A stretch of 64,000 bases of DNA from DAIOEK01 sp963828285 (lineage in GTDB: Bacteria > Chloroflexota > Anaerolineae > Anaerolineales > Anaerolineaceae), in assembly GCA_963828285.1 (NCBI GenBank), contig CAWHEB010000002.1, positions 1 to 64,000 on the forward strand. The letters run 5' to 3'. Both the position numbers and the translations under genes were made by a program. Below the pieces are notes generated by a model. The model was not told the origin of the DNA and searched no databases. It worked only from the letters and a program-made list of their open reading frames with translations. This document shows positions 25,677 through 34,440 of this stretch, in pieces (within the stretch, counting starts at the first letter, position 1; the number at the start of each line of letters is the position of its first letter).

Positions 25677-26993
25677 ATGCGGACATACGAAAAAATCGGT
25701 GTGATGGTTCCTGATGTTTACTTGCCCCGAAAAGGGACGGATATGCGAAAATGGTCAGTCATCGCATGTGATCAATTCACCTCACAACCAGAATACTGGA
25801 AGCAAGTAGAAGAGATTGTTGGTGATGCGCCATCCACATTTCATTTGGTTCTACCGGAAGTGTATCTGGGGAAACCTGAAGAAAAGCAGAGATTGACCAC
25901 AATCCAACAGAATATGCGGAATTACCTCGATCAGGGTATTCTGCAGTCCCATGAGGGAATGATTTATGTGGAACGCACAGTAGCAGGTAAGACCCGCAAA
26001 GGTGTCATATTAAGTCTGGATCTGGAGAAATATGATTTTAATAAAGGTTCAACCAGTCTGATCCGCGCCACGGAAGGGACCATTCTTGACCGGCTACCTC
26101 CGCGCATCAAAATCAGAGAGAACGCAGAACTCGAACTTCCGCACATCATGGTATTGATCGATGACCCTGACAAACAAGTCATTGAACCACTTGCCACAAA
26201 TAAGGAATCATTGACACCCCTTTACGATACCGACCTCATGCTCGGCAGCGGCGAGATTCGCGGATGGTTGATCGATGACTTTGAAATTGAGAAAAAAATA
26301 ACAGATGGCCTTGAAAAACTGATGAATCCGACCGGTTTCAAAGCAAAATATGACCTTAAAACTAATGAGCCTGTGTTACTTTTCGCTATGGGTGATGGAA
26401 ATCACTCCCTGGCGACAGCCAAAGCAATTTGGGAAAAGATCAAAGGTACGGTAGGGAAGGATCACCCCGCCAGATATGCGTTGGTTGAAATCGAAAATGT
26501 CCATGATTCCGGGTTGGAATTCGAACCCATTCACCGGGTATTGTTCAAAACTCATAAAAATGTCCTGACTGAGTGCAAAAATTATTTTCAAGAAAAAGTG
26601 AAGATCATCCAGGTGGATTCAGTTGATCAGATAACTAGTGCGGTTAAAGAATCCAATTCCACTTTGCAGCAAATTGGTGTCGTCCATGAAAGCGGATTTT
26701 ATGTTCTACAATTGGACCAACCGTTAATGAACCTTGCGGTCGGGAATCTGCAGGCGTTTTTGGACAAAGGCATGAAAGAAGATCTAGCAGAGGAAATCGA
26801 CTACGTTCATGGAAAGGATGTTGTCCTCTCATTGGGGAAGAAATCGGGGAATATTGCTTTCTACCTGCCTTGCATGGGCAAGGATGAACTGTTCCGTACC
26901 GTTATCCTGGATGGAGCGTTACCCAGAAAGACCTTCTCGATGGGAGAGGCGGTTGAGAAACGGTTTTATATCGAAAGCCGGAAGATCAAGTAA
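25677..26993 (+). CDS. DUF1015 family protein
   Basis: A 438-residue DUF1015 (COG4198) protein of unknown function. MRTYEKIGVMVPDVYLPRKG, SVIACDQFTSQPEYW and LFAMGDGNHSLATAKAIWE are the conserved segments; GDGNHS is the family's signature and looks like an active-site loop. The ATG at 25677 was chosen over an in-frame start at 25647 because GGCGGAGGATGT lies immediately upstream and the family begins here. A TATAAT hexamer at 25640-25645 gives a short leader. The protein has no signal peptide and should be cytoplasmic. A terminator overlaps the end of the converging CAP-LysM gene. Confidence 0.88.
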   Translation: MRTYEKIGVMVPDVYLPRKGTDMRKWSVIACDQFTSQPEYWKQVEEIVGDAPSTFHLVLPEVYLGKPEEKQRLTTIQQNMRNYLDQGILQSHEGMIYVERTVAGKTRKGVILSLDLEKYDFNKGSTSLIRATEGTILDRLPPRIKIRENAELELPHIMVLIDDPDKQVIEPLATNKESLTPLYDTDLMLGSGEIRGWLIDDFEIEKKITDGLEKLMNPTGFKAKYDLKTNEPVLLFAMGDGNHSLATAKAIWEKIKGTVGKDHPARYALVEIENVHDSGLEFEPIHRVLFKTHKNVLTECKNYFQEKVKIIQVDSVDQITSAVKESNSTLQQIGVVHESGFYVLQLDQPLMNLAVGNLQAFLDKGMKEDLAEEIDYVHGKDVVLSLGKKSGNIAFYLPCMGKDELFRTVILDGALPRKTFSMGEAVEKRFYIESRKIK

Positions 26994-27013
26994 GAAGACG
27001 ATGTAAATGATTA

Positions 27014-27055
27014 GATCCGCGTATCAGGATTAACCTGTCTGCGGATCATTTTTTA
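27014..27055. terminator. Terminator between DUF1015 gene and CAP-LysM gene
   Basis: GATCCGC and GCGGATC enclose a second stem (CAGG-ATTAA-CCTG) and are followed by ATTTTTTA. It overlaps the last bases of the minus-strand gene, so it may serve both. Confidence 0.75.
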
Positions 27056-28122
27056 CCCCAAATACTCCATCCCAACAATGCCACTAATCCAGCTACGGAC
27101 ACGACCACAAGAGTAACTCCCGTCTTATTCAATCCCTGCGTGTTGAACGTGAAATTCGCTGTCGCGGGTTGGGAAGTCTGAACCATATCACCGGTTGGAA
27201 TGACCAGCGTAGCTAATTTTTTCCGTGGAGTGCGGGTTGCCAAGGGTGTTTCAGTTATTGTGTCCGAAGTTCCATTGATCGTTCCGGTGATGATGACAGT
27301 TTCAGTTGCTGTTTTCGTAATAGATGATGTTTTAGGAATGATGATCAACTTTTCCCCGGGAAAGATCAATGTCCAATCCTCTGACATTCCATTCAACTTG
27401 CGGATTTCAGCCACTTTTACTCCATAGGACAGAGCGATCTGCACCAGTGCCTGACCTTCTCCGACCACATGGATCACTGAACCATCCGCAGCAGGAGTTG
27501 ATGTCACCAAAGGAATAAATACATAGGTACCTTCCTGCTCTGGAAGGGGAACGGCTGTATCGCCTACTTGAGTATCAACTGGTGTTGGACGTAATGGTGA
27601 AGGTTTCCCGGAGATCATGCAAACGTCAAGGACATAGACATAATGATCGTCAGAATCCTTACTTACACCCGCTCCGACATCGGTGTAACCATTTCCCCAA
27701 TAATCAAGCATTACCCCCTGGTGTACCCAGTCTGCCCAAGAGTCATAAACCACTGCCGAAACATCATCAGAACCACTTGCCCAGGCTTCATCGCAGTGGA
27801 TCGTGCCACCATCACCATAACCTGTCCATCCGACGCGAATGGTCTCATCACTGCCACCTTCACCAGTGTGTCCACCATTTCCAGTTTCAACGATCCAATC
27901 CGCATGCGCCTGGGCAGCGGACATTACATGAACTTCCGGATTAAGAGCATACAAACCATTTGCCGCGCGGTAACCATTCACAGCATCGATCAGGTCATAA
28001 CCATTCACAGCTTGAACAGAATAGGCTTGTACCGGACCAACCAGAATCATAAAAATAACAGTCAGGAAGATTCCTACTGTAAAAATAATTCGAAAAAAGA
28101 TCTTTCTTTCTATTTTATGCAT
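27046..28122 (-). CDS. CAP-domain protein with LysM and C-terminal TM (copy 1)
   Basis: A 358-residue secreted protein from the ATG at 28122 (MHKIERKIFFRIIFTVGIFL). The signal segment is followed by a CAP/SCP domain (NGYDLIDAVNGYRAANGLYAL; AAQAHADWIVETGNGGHTGEGG; VHQGVMLDYWGNGYTDVGAG), a LysM domain near residues 215-262 (GQALVQIALSYGVKVAEIRKLN), a Thr-rich linker and a C-terminal hydrophobic segment (TLVVVSVAGLVALLGW) followed by GKK. The topology is an extracellular peptidoglycan-binding protein held in the membrane. An upstream in-frame start at 28185 would overlap the neighbour and is less likely. It is a tandem paralogue of the next gene with only 14 bases between. CAP domains have no agreed bacterial activity. 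Confidence 0.85.
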   Translation of the reverse strand: MHKIERKIFFRIIFTVGIFLTVIFMILVGPVQAYSVQAVNGYDLIDAVNGYRAANGLYALNPEVHVMSAAQAHADWIVETGNGGHTGEGGSDETIRVGWTGYGDGGTIHCDEAWASGSDDVSAVVYDSWADWVHQGVMLDYWGNGYTDVGAGVSKDSDDHYVYVLDVCMISGKPSPLRPTPVDTQVGDTAVPLPEQEGTYVFIPLVTSTPAADGSVIHVVGEGQALVQIALSYGVKVAEIRKLNGMSEDWTLIFPGEKLIIIPKTSSITKTATETVIITGTINGTSDTITETPLATRTPRKKLATLVIPTGDMVQTSQPATANFTFNTQGLNKTGVTLVVVSVAGLVALLGWSIWGKK

Positions 28123-28136
28123 CCAGGTTTTTGGTA

Positions 28137-29171
28137 TTACCTGCGGAAGAGGTAGCCCAAGAATACTACCAACCCCAGACCACAAACAACGGTCACTACT
28201 AAACCTATGGTATGAGAAGTTTTTAGCGGGTCTGGTGTAGGAGTAAAAGCAGGATCTATGGGAGTACCTTGCTTCTCATCCGGTGTTGAGGTCCTGGTTG
28301 GTCTGACCCGTGGAGTGTATGTTGGGATGGGGGTTTCCGTAGCTGTCGGTCCACTCATGGTCGGGGTGATGGTGGGTTCGCGGGTGACGGATCCTGCAGG
28401 TTTGATAATAAGAGTATGCCCGGCAAAGATTGGCGCCCAGGTATCAGCCATATTATTGAGAGCGCGGATCTGTTCAGCGGATACTCCGTAGGCTTCTGCA
28501 ATACTTGTGAGGGTTTCACCTTCCTGTATCAAGTGGATCACTGATCCGTCTTCTTCGGGGGTTGAGGTCACCCGCACTACGTACGGAGCGTAAGTTACTT
28601 CTGGCAATAAGGGATTAACCACAGTTGAACCATCAGAAGGCAGATCGGAATCATCACCCTCAACTTTACCAACATCAAGTACAAAAAAGGTGGATCGATC
28701 GTTACTGGCAACTCCACCGCCAGCATCCCTATATTCTGTACCATAACCACTTAGCATTGTGTTTTGATGGGCAGCATCTGCCCAATAGCTGCTATAAACC
28801 AACTCTTCCGCGGTCAATTGGGAATCATGTGCCCAGTTTTCAGAAACGATCACCGTCGCGCCATTGCCATATCCATAAGCATAAGCCCGATCAATTGGGC
28901 GACTTCCACCAGCGCCAACATGGCCGTCGGATCCAGAACCGATCGGATAATTCGCTGCCAGCCAGTCTGCTTGAGCCTGGGCAGCAGCCATTAATTGAGC
29001 ATTAATGCGCAATTCGGATTTACCCATACTAGCTCGATAAGCATTGACTGCATTCACTAGATCATATCCAGTGCTTTTTGCTGCAGAGACAGAATCAAAG
29101 ATGGGACTTGCCACTAAGTAAATTAAGATTACTATGTGTGGTATTGTTCGAATGAGATTTCGAAAGTGCAT
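28137..29171 (-). CDS. CAP-domain protein with LysM and C-terminal TM (copy 2)
   Basis: A 344-residue paralogue of the gene at 27046 with the same order: signal segment (HIVILIYLVASPIFDSVSAA), CAP/SCP domain (GYDLVNAVNAYRASMGKSEL; AAAQAQADWLAANY; HQNTMLSGYGTEYRDAGGG), LysM (GETLTSIAEAYGVSAEQIRA), a Thr/Pro linker (TPTMSGPTATETPIPTYTP) and a final TM segment (GLVVTVVCGLGLVVFLGYLF) with RR at the end. It lies first in the pair and diverges from the M23 peptidase gene over 110 bases. The two copies are clearly related but not identical, so the duplication is old. A surface role in wall binding is inferred from LysM; nothing indicates an enzymatic role. Confidence 0.87.
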   Translation of the reverse strand: MHFRNLIRTIPHIVILIYLVASPIFDSVSAAKSTGYDLVNAVNAYRASMGKSELRINAQLMAAAQAQADWLAANYPIGSGSDGHVGAGGSRPIDRAYAYGYGNGATVIVSENWAHDSQLTAEELVYSSYWADAAHQNTMLSGYGTEYRDAGGGVASNDRSTFFVLDVGKVEGDDSDLPSDGSTVVNPLLPEVTYAPYVVRVTSTPEEDGSVIHLIQEGETLTSIAEAYGVSAEQIRALNNMADTWAPIFAGHTLIIKPAGSVTREPTITPTMSGPTATETPIPTYTPRVRPTRTSTPDEKQGTPIDPAFTPTPDPLKTSHTIGLVVTVVCGLGLVVFLGYLFRR

Positions 29172-29269
29172 TCTCCGATTATAAACGATAGCTTGCAGTT
29201 CTCAAGGGAGAGGTTTGGCGCCATATTCTTTGAAATTTGATCAAGAGTAATATACGCCATTGGATAAGC

Positions 29270-29275
29270 TATAAT
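29270..29275 (+). promoter_or_regulatory. -10 box implying a leaderless start
   Basis: A perfect TATAAT ends six bases before the ATG at 29282, which is where transcription should start. No ribosome binding site precedes that ATG. No good -35 hexamer stands at 16-18 bases. Confidence 0.5.
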
Positions 29276-29281
29276 CTGACT

Positions 29282-30139
29282 ATGCTTCATAAGAAATTGG
29301 AATATTTCGTTGTCATGCTTTTGGTTATCCTTGTCAGTGGCTGTACTCCCCTGCCCTCCACTTCAACAATAAAACCGCCGGCAATAAATATGCAAACATC
29401 CACACTTCCGGCTGTTTTACCAACCAGCTCTCCAAATCCAGTTCCAACCATGACAATTGATCCAACCAGCAGTTTTCAGATAAAATCTCCTCTTCAGGAC
29501 CTCAACCTGGAAGAAATCTTCACCATTGTATCGACACCATTCAATCCACCTGAACCGGGACTGGATTCTGGTCACCATGGGATTGACTTTGCTTATTATT
29601 CCAGAGGTGAACACACTGTAATGGAAGGATTGGAAATATACTCCATCCTCAACGGGGTTGTGGCAGGAATCACAAATGGAATCAACCCTTATGGGAATAT
29701 GATCATTATCGAAACCCCACTAAATACCATCCCAAAGGACGAGATAATCCAATTATTAATTCCTTCTGTATTGACTCCAAACCCGGAAAATCCACGATTG
29801 ATCTGTCCGATCAAAAAACCTGAACAATGGCTCGAACAACCGCAATCCATTTACCTGCTGTATGGACATATGCAGCATCCGACAAAATTAATTGTGGGAA
29901 CACCTGTCAAAGCTGGAGACCTTATCGGTTATGTCGGATCCACCGGGGCTTCGGGTAATCCCCATCTACATCTTGAAATGCGGTTTGGACCAGGTGGTAC
30001 TAAATTTGCATCAATGGGACATTACAATACAGCTATCACTCCAGAGGAGATGTCGGAATACTGTCTCTGGCGGATCAGTGGACAGTATCAATTGACAGAT
30101 CCGATGACATTGCTGCAAATTCCATCACCCATCCGTTAA
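29282..30139 (+). CDS. M23 family metallopeptidase lipoprotein (copy 1)
   Basis: A 285-residue lipoprotein. YFVVMLLVILVSGC is a signal sequence with lipobox VSGC, followed by a Thr/Ser/Pro-rich linker. The LytM domain shows the first metal site in SGHHGIDFAYY (His-xxx-Asp) and the second in NPHLHLEMRFG, with YGHM between, so the zinc ligands look complete. Between them is an atypical stretch (residues about 130-195) containing KPEQWLEQPQSIYLL. The enzyme would cut peptidoglycan stems or act as an activator of amidases. I chose the ATG at 29282 because a TATAAT box ends six bases before it; the TTG-initiated longer reading would lie within that promoter. Confidence 0.83.
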   Translation: MLHKKLEYFVVMLLVILVSGCTPLPSTSTIKPPAINMQTSTLPAVLPTSSPNPVPTMTIDPTSSFQIKSPLQDLNLEEIFTIVSTPFNPPEPGLDSGHHGIDFAYYSRGEHTVMEGLEIYSILNGVVAGITNGINPYGNMIIIETPLNTIPKDEIIQLLIPSVLTPNPENPRLICPIKKPEQWLEQPQSIYLLYGHMQHPTKLIVGTPVKAGDLIGYVGSTGASGNPHLHLEMRFGPGGTKFASMGHYNTAITPEEMSEYCLWRISGQYQLTDPMTLLQIPSPIR

Positions 30140-30170
30140 CCGCCTGTATACGGATCCACAAGGTAGTACC

Positions 30171-32108
30171 TTGATCTTCAAACAATTACTGGAAAAACTT
30201 CGCACACTCCGATTCCCAACTCTGGATAAAACCAGAGTCTTGATGGTTGTTGCAAGTGTTCTCATTTTGATCAATATTATCGTCCTACTGGTTGTCATTA
30301 CTCCAGGGAAGAATGCGACCAAGAGGATTGGTTTGGTCGAAACACCTCTGGTGGAAAATCCCGGCGTAAAAGTACCAGTACAAAATATAGTTGAAACACA
30401 AATACCCACACCCATCCAGGTTCCAAACAGTCAGGATCAGCACATCCTTGGGAGCACGGTTGACCAGGGAATGGTCGTGTTCTCCATGGTGGAAAACGGT
30501 TACAGCCATCTCTATGTTTTTGAACCCGGTCAACCTGATTTGTTACGGTTAACCTTTCAACCCTGGGACGATATTTCACCTGCATTCAGCCCTGATGGGA
30601 CTAAGATCGCTTTCAGTTCGAGACGTAACGGATACTGGGATATCTACCTAATGGATCTTACAAGTGGGAAAATCACTCAGTTAACCGATACTGCTGCATA
30701 CGATTCGTCGCCATCATGGTCCCCAGATGGTAACTTGATCGTTTTTGAATCTTATCTGAATGATAATTTTGATCTCTTTGTGATGGATCTTTCGACGAAT
30801 ATACCGGGTATCCAACAAATAACGAACAATGAACAACAAGATTACGACCCGAATTGGTCTCCGGATGGAAAATCAATCATATTCATCTCAACTTTTAATG
30901 AAACAACTTCCATCTGGAAAGCCACTATCGAAGATCATCAGGTTCGAGTGGAACCCATCCGAGTGAACACCGGGATCAATCCCAGTCACCCAGTCTGGTC
31001 TCCGGATGGAACTAATCTTGTCTGGCAGGCGGAAAACGACCAGCGTGAATCGATCTACCAATGGAAGGTCTCACCATCCAATACAACTTCGGACGTGATC
31101 GCAGAAGGTGAACTACCAACCTGGTCACCCGATGGTCAGGCAATATTTGCTTCCATTTCCCACGCCAATGAATCCTACTTTACCGCTTACAGTCTTCCGG
31201 ATGGGAACCTGGTTTACCCCGTCACATCCGCGACCGGCAGGCTCACAGGCATAGATTGGAGTGATGCCAGACTGGTGAATCCGCTGCCTGCATGGATACT
31301 TTCAGCTCAGGAAATGAGACTTGCCCCATTGTATCAATTGGTGATCACCCCGCCAGTTGAAGGATTGGAAGACAGATTCCACCTTGCGACTCTACCCGAA
31401 GTCAATGCACCATATCCACAACTGCATGATCTAGCAGACGAACCATTCCAGGGATTGCGCGAACGTCTCAAGGTTGAAACCGGTTGGGATGTGCTGGCGA
31501 ATCTGCAATCTGCTTTTGTTCCATTGAGTGATTCACCCGCTCCTGGTATCAAGGAAGATTGGCGTTACACCGGACGGGCGTTCAACCTCAATCCGATCCC
31601 GATGGATATCGATTGGATGTTCATTACACTCGAGCCTTATGGTGATCAAGCATTCTTCCATGTTTATATTCGACCGTTATATCAGGACGGATCAATGGGT
31701 GCTCCAGTGACTCACAAAGCCTGGGATATCAATGGGCGATTCGATAATAACGCTCAAGCATATGAAGCAGGCGGAAAAGAGATCGAACAATATCCTGAAG
31801 GATATTGGGTCGATCTAACTGACCTTGCCTTACGATATGGTTGGGAAAGGGAACCTGCGACCTCGAATTGGGTTACATATTATGACGGAGCACGATTTAA
31901 TCAATTTGTTTTTCGTTCAGGGTTGAGTTGGCGGGAAGCGATGCTTGAGATCTACCCGCAGGAAGTATTCATCACACCCACGGCGCAGCCTTCCCCTACG
32001 ATCTCACTAACCCCTACCATCCGCTTACTCAAAACGAAGACACCTACATTAACTCCAATACCGAGTTTAACACCAACCAGACGACCTACCTGGACACCAT
32101 TACCATGA
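30171..32108 (+). CDS. Membrane-anchored TolB-type beta-propeller protein
   Basis: A 645-residue protein. A short basic N-terminus and one TM segment near 24-45 (MVVASVLILINIIVLLVVI) are followed by WD40-like PD40 repeats (PAFSPDGTKIAFSSRRNGYW, PSWSPDGNLIVFESY, DPNWSPDGKSIIFI, PVWSPDGTNLVW, PTWSPDGQAIFA), a distinct 200-residue C-terminal domain rich in aromatic residues (GWDVLANLQSAFVPL, DIDWMFITLEPYGDQAF) and a Thr/Pro tail. The start is a TTG at 30171 with AAGGTAG before it; Met-25 is an alternative but removes the membrane anchor. Its last four bases overlap the following M23 gene (ATGA), so translation is coupled. It is probably an extracytoplasmic binding or scaffold protein; substrate unknown. 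Confidence 0.78.
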   Translation: MIFKQLLEKLRTLRFPTLDKTRVLMVVASVLILINIIVLLVVITPGKNATKRIGLVETPLVENPGVKVPVQNIVETQIPTPIQVPNSQDQHILGSTVDQGMVVFSMVENGYSHLYVFEPGQPDLLRLTFQPWDDISPAFSPDGTKIAFSSRRNGYWDIYLMDLTSGKITQLTDTAAYDSSPSWSPDGNLIVFESYLNDNFDLFVMDLSTNIPGIQQITNNEQQDYDPNWSPDGKSIIFISTFNETTSIWKATIEDHQVRVEPIRVNTGINPSHPVWSPDGTNLVWQAENDQRESIYQWKVSPSNTTSDVIAEGELPTWSPDGQAIFASISHANESYFTAYSLPDGNLVYPVTSATGRLTGIDWSDARLVNPLPAWILSAQEMRLAPLYQLVITPPVEGLEDRFHLATLPEVNAPYPQLHDLADEPFQGLRERLKVETGWDVLANLQSAFVPLSDSPAPGIKEDWRYTGRAFNLNPIPMDIDWMFITLEPYGDQAFFHVYIRPLYQDGSMGAPVTHKAWDINGRFDNNAQAYEAGGKEIEQYPEGYWVDLTDLALRYGWEREPATSNWVTYYDGARFNQFVFRSGLSWREAMLEIYPQEVFITPTAQPSPTISLTPTIRLLKTKTPTLTPIPSLTPTRRPTWTPLP

Positions 32109-33265
32109 ACAATGGATCTAGAAAACGTGGATTTGTATTTCTTGCACTTCTTGGCGGATCTCTGATATCAGGGTGTGCCGGAGTAGTACAAGCTGAAAAT
32201 CCGTCCAAGACACAGTTTGCTCCCCAGGTACTTACCGCAGTAGCGCAGACCCTTACAGCCTTGCCATTGTCGACAGAGACACCTGAACCAACTCAGATCA
32301 TTGAAACGATCGCTCCTTCAGCTACTCCTTCACCCACCTGGGAAATGACTATAATTCCTACCCAGGATGCTTTGCGGATTGAATTCCCTACACCAGGTCC
32401 TATACCAGTTTCCGCCTGGCGTCCACCTCTTTACGAAGTCCCATTTTCCCTCACTGATCACGATCATTTCTATCTCACTCGTCCCATATCTGTGGATACC
32501 ATCCACTGGCCGGTTGAAGATTACAGGTACGGCGGGATGCTATTCGGACCAGATATTGTTCATACCGGAATCGATATTGATGCACCTGACAATACCCCAG
32601 TCCGTGCTGCAGGGAATGGCACTGTGATCTGGGCTGGTTATGGGCTTCTTGCCGGAGTGGAAAACGCTCACGACGATTATGGAATGGCAGTCGCCATCAA
32701 ACATGACTTCGGTTATAACGGGGATCAAATCTACACGCTCTATGCTCATATGAGTGAAGTCACCGTCGTCGATAACCAGACTGTGAAAGCAGGTGACCAG
32801 ATCGGAATGGTTGGCTCAACCGGACAAACTACCGGACCACACCTGCATTTCGAAGTACGACTTGGTAAAAACTTGTTTTATGACACACGAAATCCGGAAT
32901 TATGGATCGCACCTCCACAAGGATGGGGAGTCCTAGCTGCAAGGATTATGGACGATGGCGGCAATACTCTCAACCATGTAGCGGTTCAGGTGTACAATCG
33001 GGATACAGGTAAGGATTGGAATATCCGGACGTATTCTAATAAGATCGTTAATCCGGATGTCTACTATAAAGAGAATCTAGTTCTAGGAGATCTTTCGGCA
33101 GGAAGTTATCGCATCCGGGTGGATTATGGGAACAAATCCAATTATTTCAAATTCGAAATCACCCCAGGTCATGTTACCCATATCAGTTTTACCGGATTGG
33201 ATGGATTTGCTTTGATCGAAGAACCCATACCTGAAGCAGATTGGTTGCCAACAAACACCCCTTGA
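32105..33265 (+). CDS. M23 family metallopeptidase lipoprotein (copy 2)
   Basis: A 386-residue lipoprotein. The lipobox LISGC ends the signal peptide; a linker with TPEPTQI repeats follows. The LytM domain holds VHTGIDIDAPDNTPVRA (His-xxx-Asp), LYAHMSEVTVVDNQTVKAGD and GQTTGPHLHFEVRLG (His-x-His), so the zinc site is complete. Beyond about residue 270 a C-terminal extension (GWGVLAARIMDDGGNTLNHV to HISFTGLDGFALIEEP) looks like a beta-sandwich, perhaps a CarboxypepD_reg-like module. Its ATG overlaps the propeller gene stop. With copy 1 it brackets the propeller protein, so the three probably work together at the wall. RecA follows 68 bases later with its own promoter. Confidence 0.88.
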   Translation: MNNGSRKRGFVFLALLGGSLISGCAGVVQAENPSKTQFAPQVLTAVAQTLTALPLSTETPEPTQIIETIAPSATPSPTWEMTIIPTQDALRIEFPTPGPIPVSAWRPPLYEVPFSLTDHDHFYLTRPISVDTIHWPVEDYRYGGMLFGPDIVHTGIDIDAPDNTPVRAAGNGTVIWAGYGLLAGVENAHDDYGMAVAIKHDFGYNGDQIYTLYAHMSEVTVVDNQTVKAGDQIGMVGSTGQTTGPHLHFEVRLGKNLFYDTRNPELWIAPPQGWGVLAARIMDDGGNTLNHVAVQVYNRDTGKDWNIRTYSNKIVNPDVYYKENLVLGDLSAGSYRIRVDYGNKSNYFKFEITPGHVTHISFTGLDGFALIEEPIPEADWLPTNTP

Positions 33266-33289
33266 CCAATCGAACACTTGTGCTATAAT
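33262..33289 (+). promoter_or_regulatory. recA promoter with candidate LexA site
   Basis: TTGACC and a perfect TATAAT are separated by 16 bases. Between them lies CGAACACTTGTGCT (33271-33284), which keeps the left half of the Gram-positive-type SOS box (CGAACRNRYGTTYG) and GT of the right half. A repressor bound there would block RNA polymerase. The ATG is 44 bases after the -10 box. Confidence 0.65.
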
Positions 33290-33333
33290 AGATTTGTTTC
33301 CAGAACAATTATTTAATCTCACTGGAGTCAGGA

Positions 33334-34422
33334 ATGCCAAAAAAACCTTCTAATACCCCACTGCCAGTTCCTTCCTCAAACATGGATGAAGCTAAAAAAG
33401 CTGTTTTGGATCGCGCGCTTAACGATATCGTCAAGCGATATGGTGAGGGCTCGATCATGCGTCTGGGAGAAGCTCACCAGATGGAAGTGGAAGCCATTCC
33501 TACCGGCTCACTATCGCTGGATATCGGCTTGGGGATAGGCGGTATTCCCAAGGGTCGGATCACCGAGATATTTGGTCCAGAATCATCGGGGAAGACGACC
33601 ATCTGTCAGCACATCGTTGCAGAAGCGCAGAAAAAAGGCGGCACTGCTGCGTTTGTCGACATGGAACATGCACTCGACCCCTCTTACGCAGCAAAATGCG
33701 GTGTGGATGTAGAGAGTCTGTTGATCTCCCAACCAGATACTGGTGAGCAGGCTCTGGAAATCGTTGAAACCCTGGTACGCTCGGGGGCTGTGGATCTGGT
33801 GGTCATCGATTCTGTTGCGGCGCTAGTACCGCGGGCAGAAATCGAAGGCGATATGGGTGATGCCAGCATGGGCATGCAAGCCAGATTGATGAGTCAGGCT
33901 CTACGGAAACTATCGGGTGTGATCAACCAGACCAAGACTGCGGTTGTATTCACAAACCAACTCCGCCAGAAGATTGGAATCATGTTTGGTAATCCTGAAA
34001 CCACACCAGGTGGATTAGCTTTAAAGTTTTATGCTTCGGTCCGTTTGGATGTTCGCAGGATTCAATCGATCAAATCCGGTGCTGAAATTACCGGCAGCCG
34101 GGTACGGGTACGGGTTGTTAAAAACAAAGTGGCTCCTCCATTCCGGACAGCCGAATTCGACATCATGTACAACGAAGGAATATCCAAGGCAGGAGATATC
34201 ATCGATTTGGGTACCCAGCTTGAGATCATCACCAAACGCGGTGCTTTCTTCTCATATGGGGAAACCCGCCTGGGTCAAGGACGCGAGAATGCAAAAGAAT
34301 TCCTACGTGCAAATGAAGGACTTGCACTCGAGATCGAAACAGCCGTACGTGAACGCGCGCTAATGGGCGAGATACCTCTACCGTTATCAGGCGGTGGAGA
34401 AGATACCAGCACAGACGAGTAG
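33334..34422 (+). CDS. recA: Recombinase RecA
   Basis: A 362-residue RecA. The ATP site is GPESSGKTTICQHIVAEAQK; EHALDPSYAAKCGVDVESLL, SVAALVPRAEIEGDMGD and the loop-1/loop-2 region (MSQALRKLSGVINQTKT; GNPETTPGGLALKFYASVR) are standard. The acidic C-terminal tail is short (GGGEDTSTDE). It forms the filament for recombination and induces the SOS response. The gene has its own promoter with a possible LexA box. It precedes an unrelated lipoprotein gene by 18 bases, so the two may share a transcript. Confidence 0.97.
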   Translation: MPKKPSNTPLPVPSSNMDEAKKAVLDRALNDIVKRYGEGSIMRLGEAHQMEVEAIPTGSLSLDIGLGIGGIPKGRITEIFGPESSGKTTICQHIVAEAQKKGGTAAFVDMEHALDPSYAAKCGVDVESLLISQPDTGEQALEIVETLVRSGAVDLVVIDSVAALVPRAEIEGDMGDASMGMQARLMSQALRKLSGVINQTKTAVVFTNQLRQKIGIMFGNPETTPGGLALKFYASVRLDVRRIQSIKSGAEITGSRVRVRVVKNKVAPPFRTAEFDIMYNEGISKAGDIIDLGTQLEIITKRGAFFSYGETRLGQGRENAKEFLRANEGLALEIETAVRERALMGEIPLPLSGGGEDTSTDE

Positions 34423-34440
34423 ACTGCTCTTTCAGAGATC

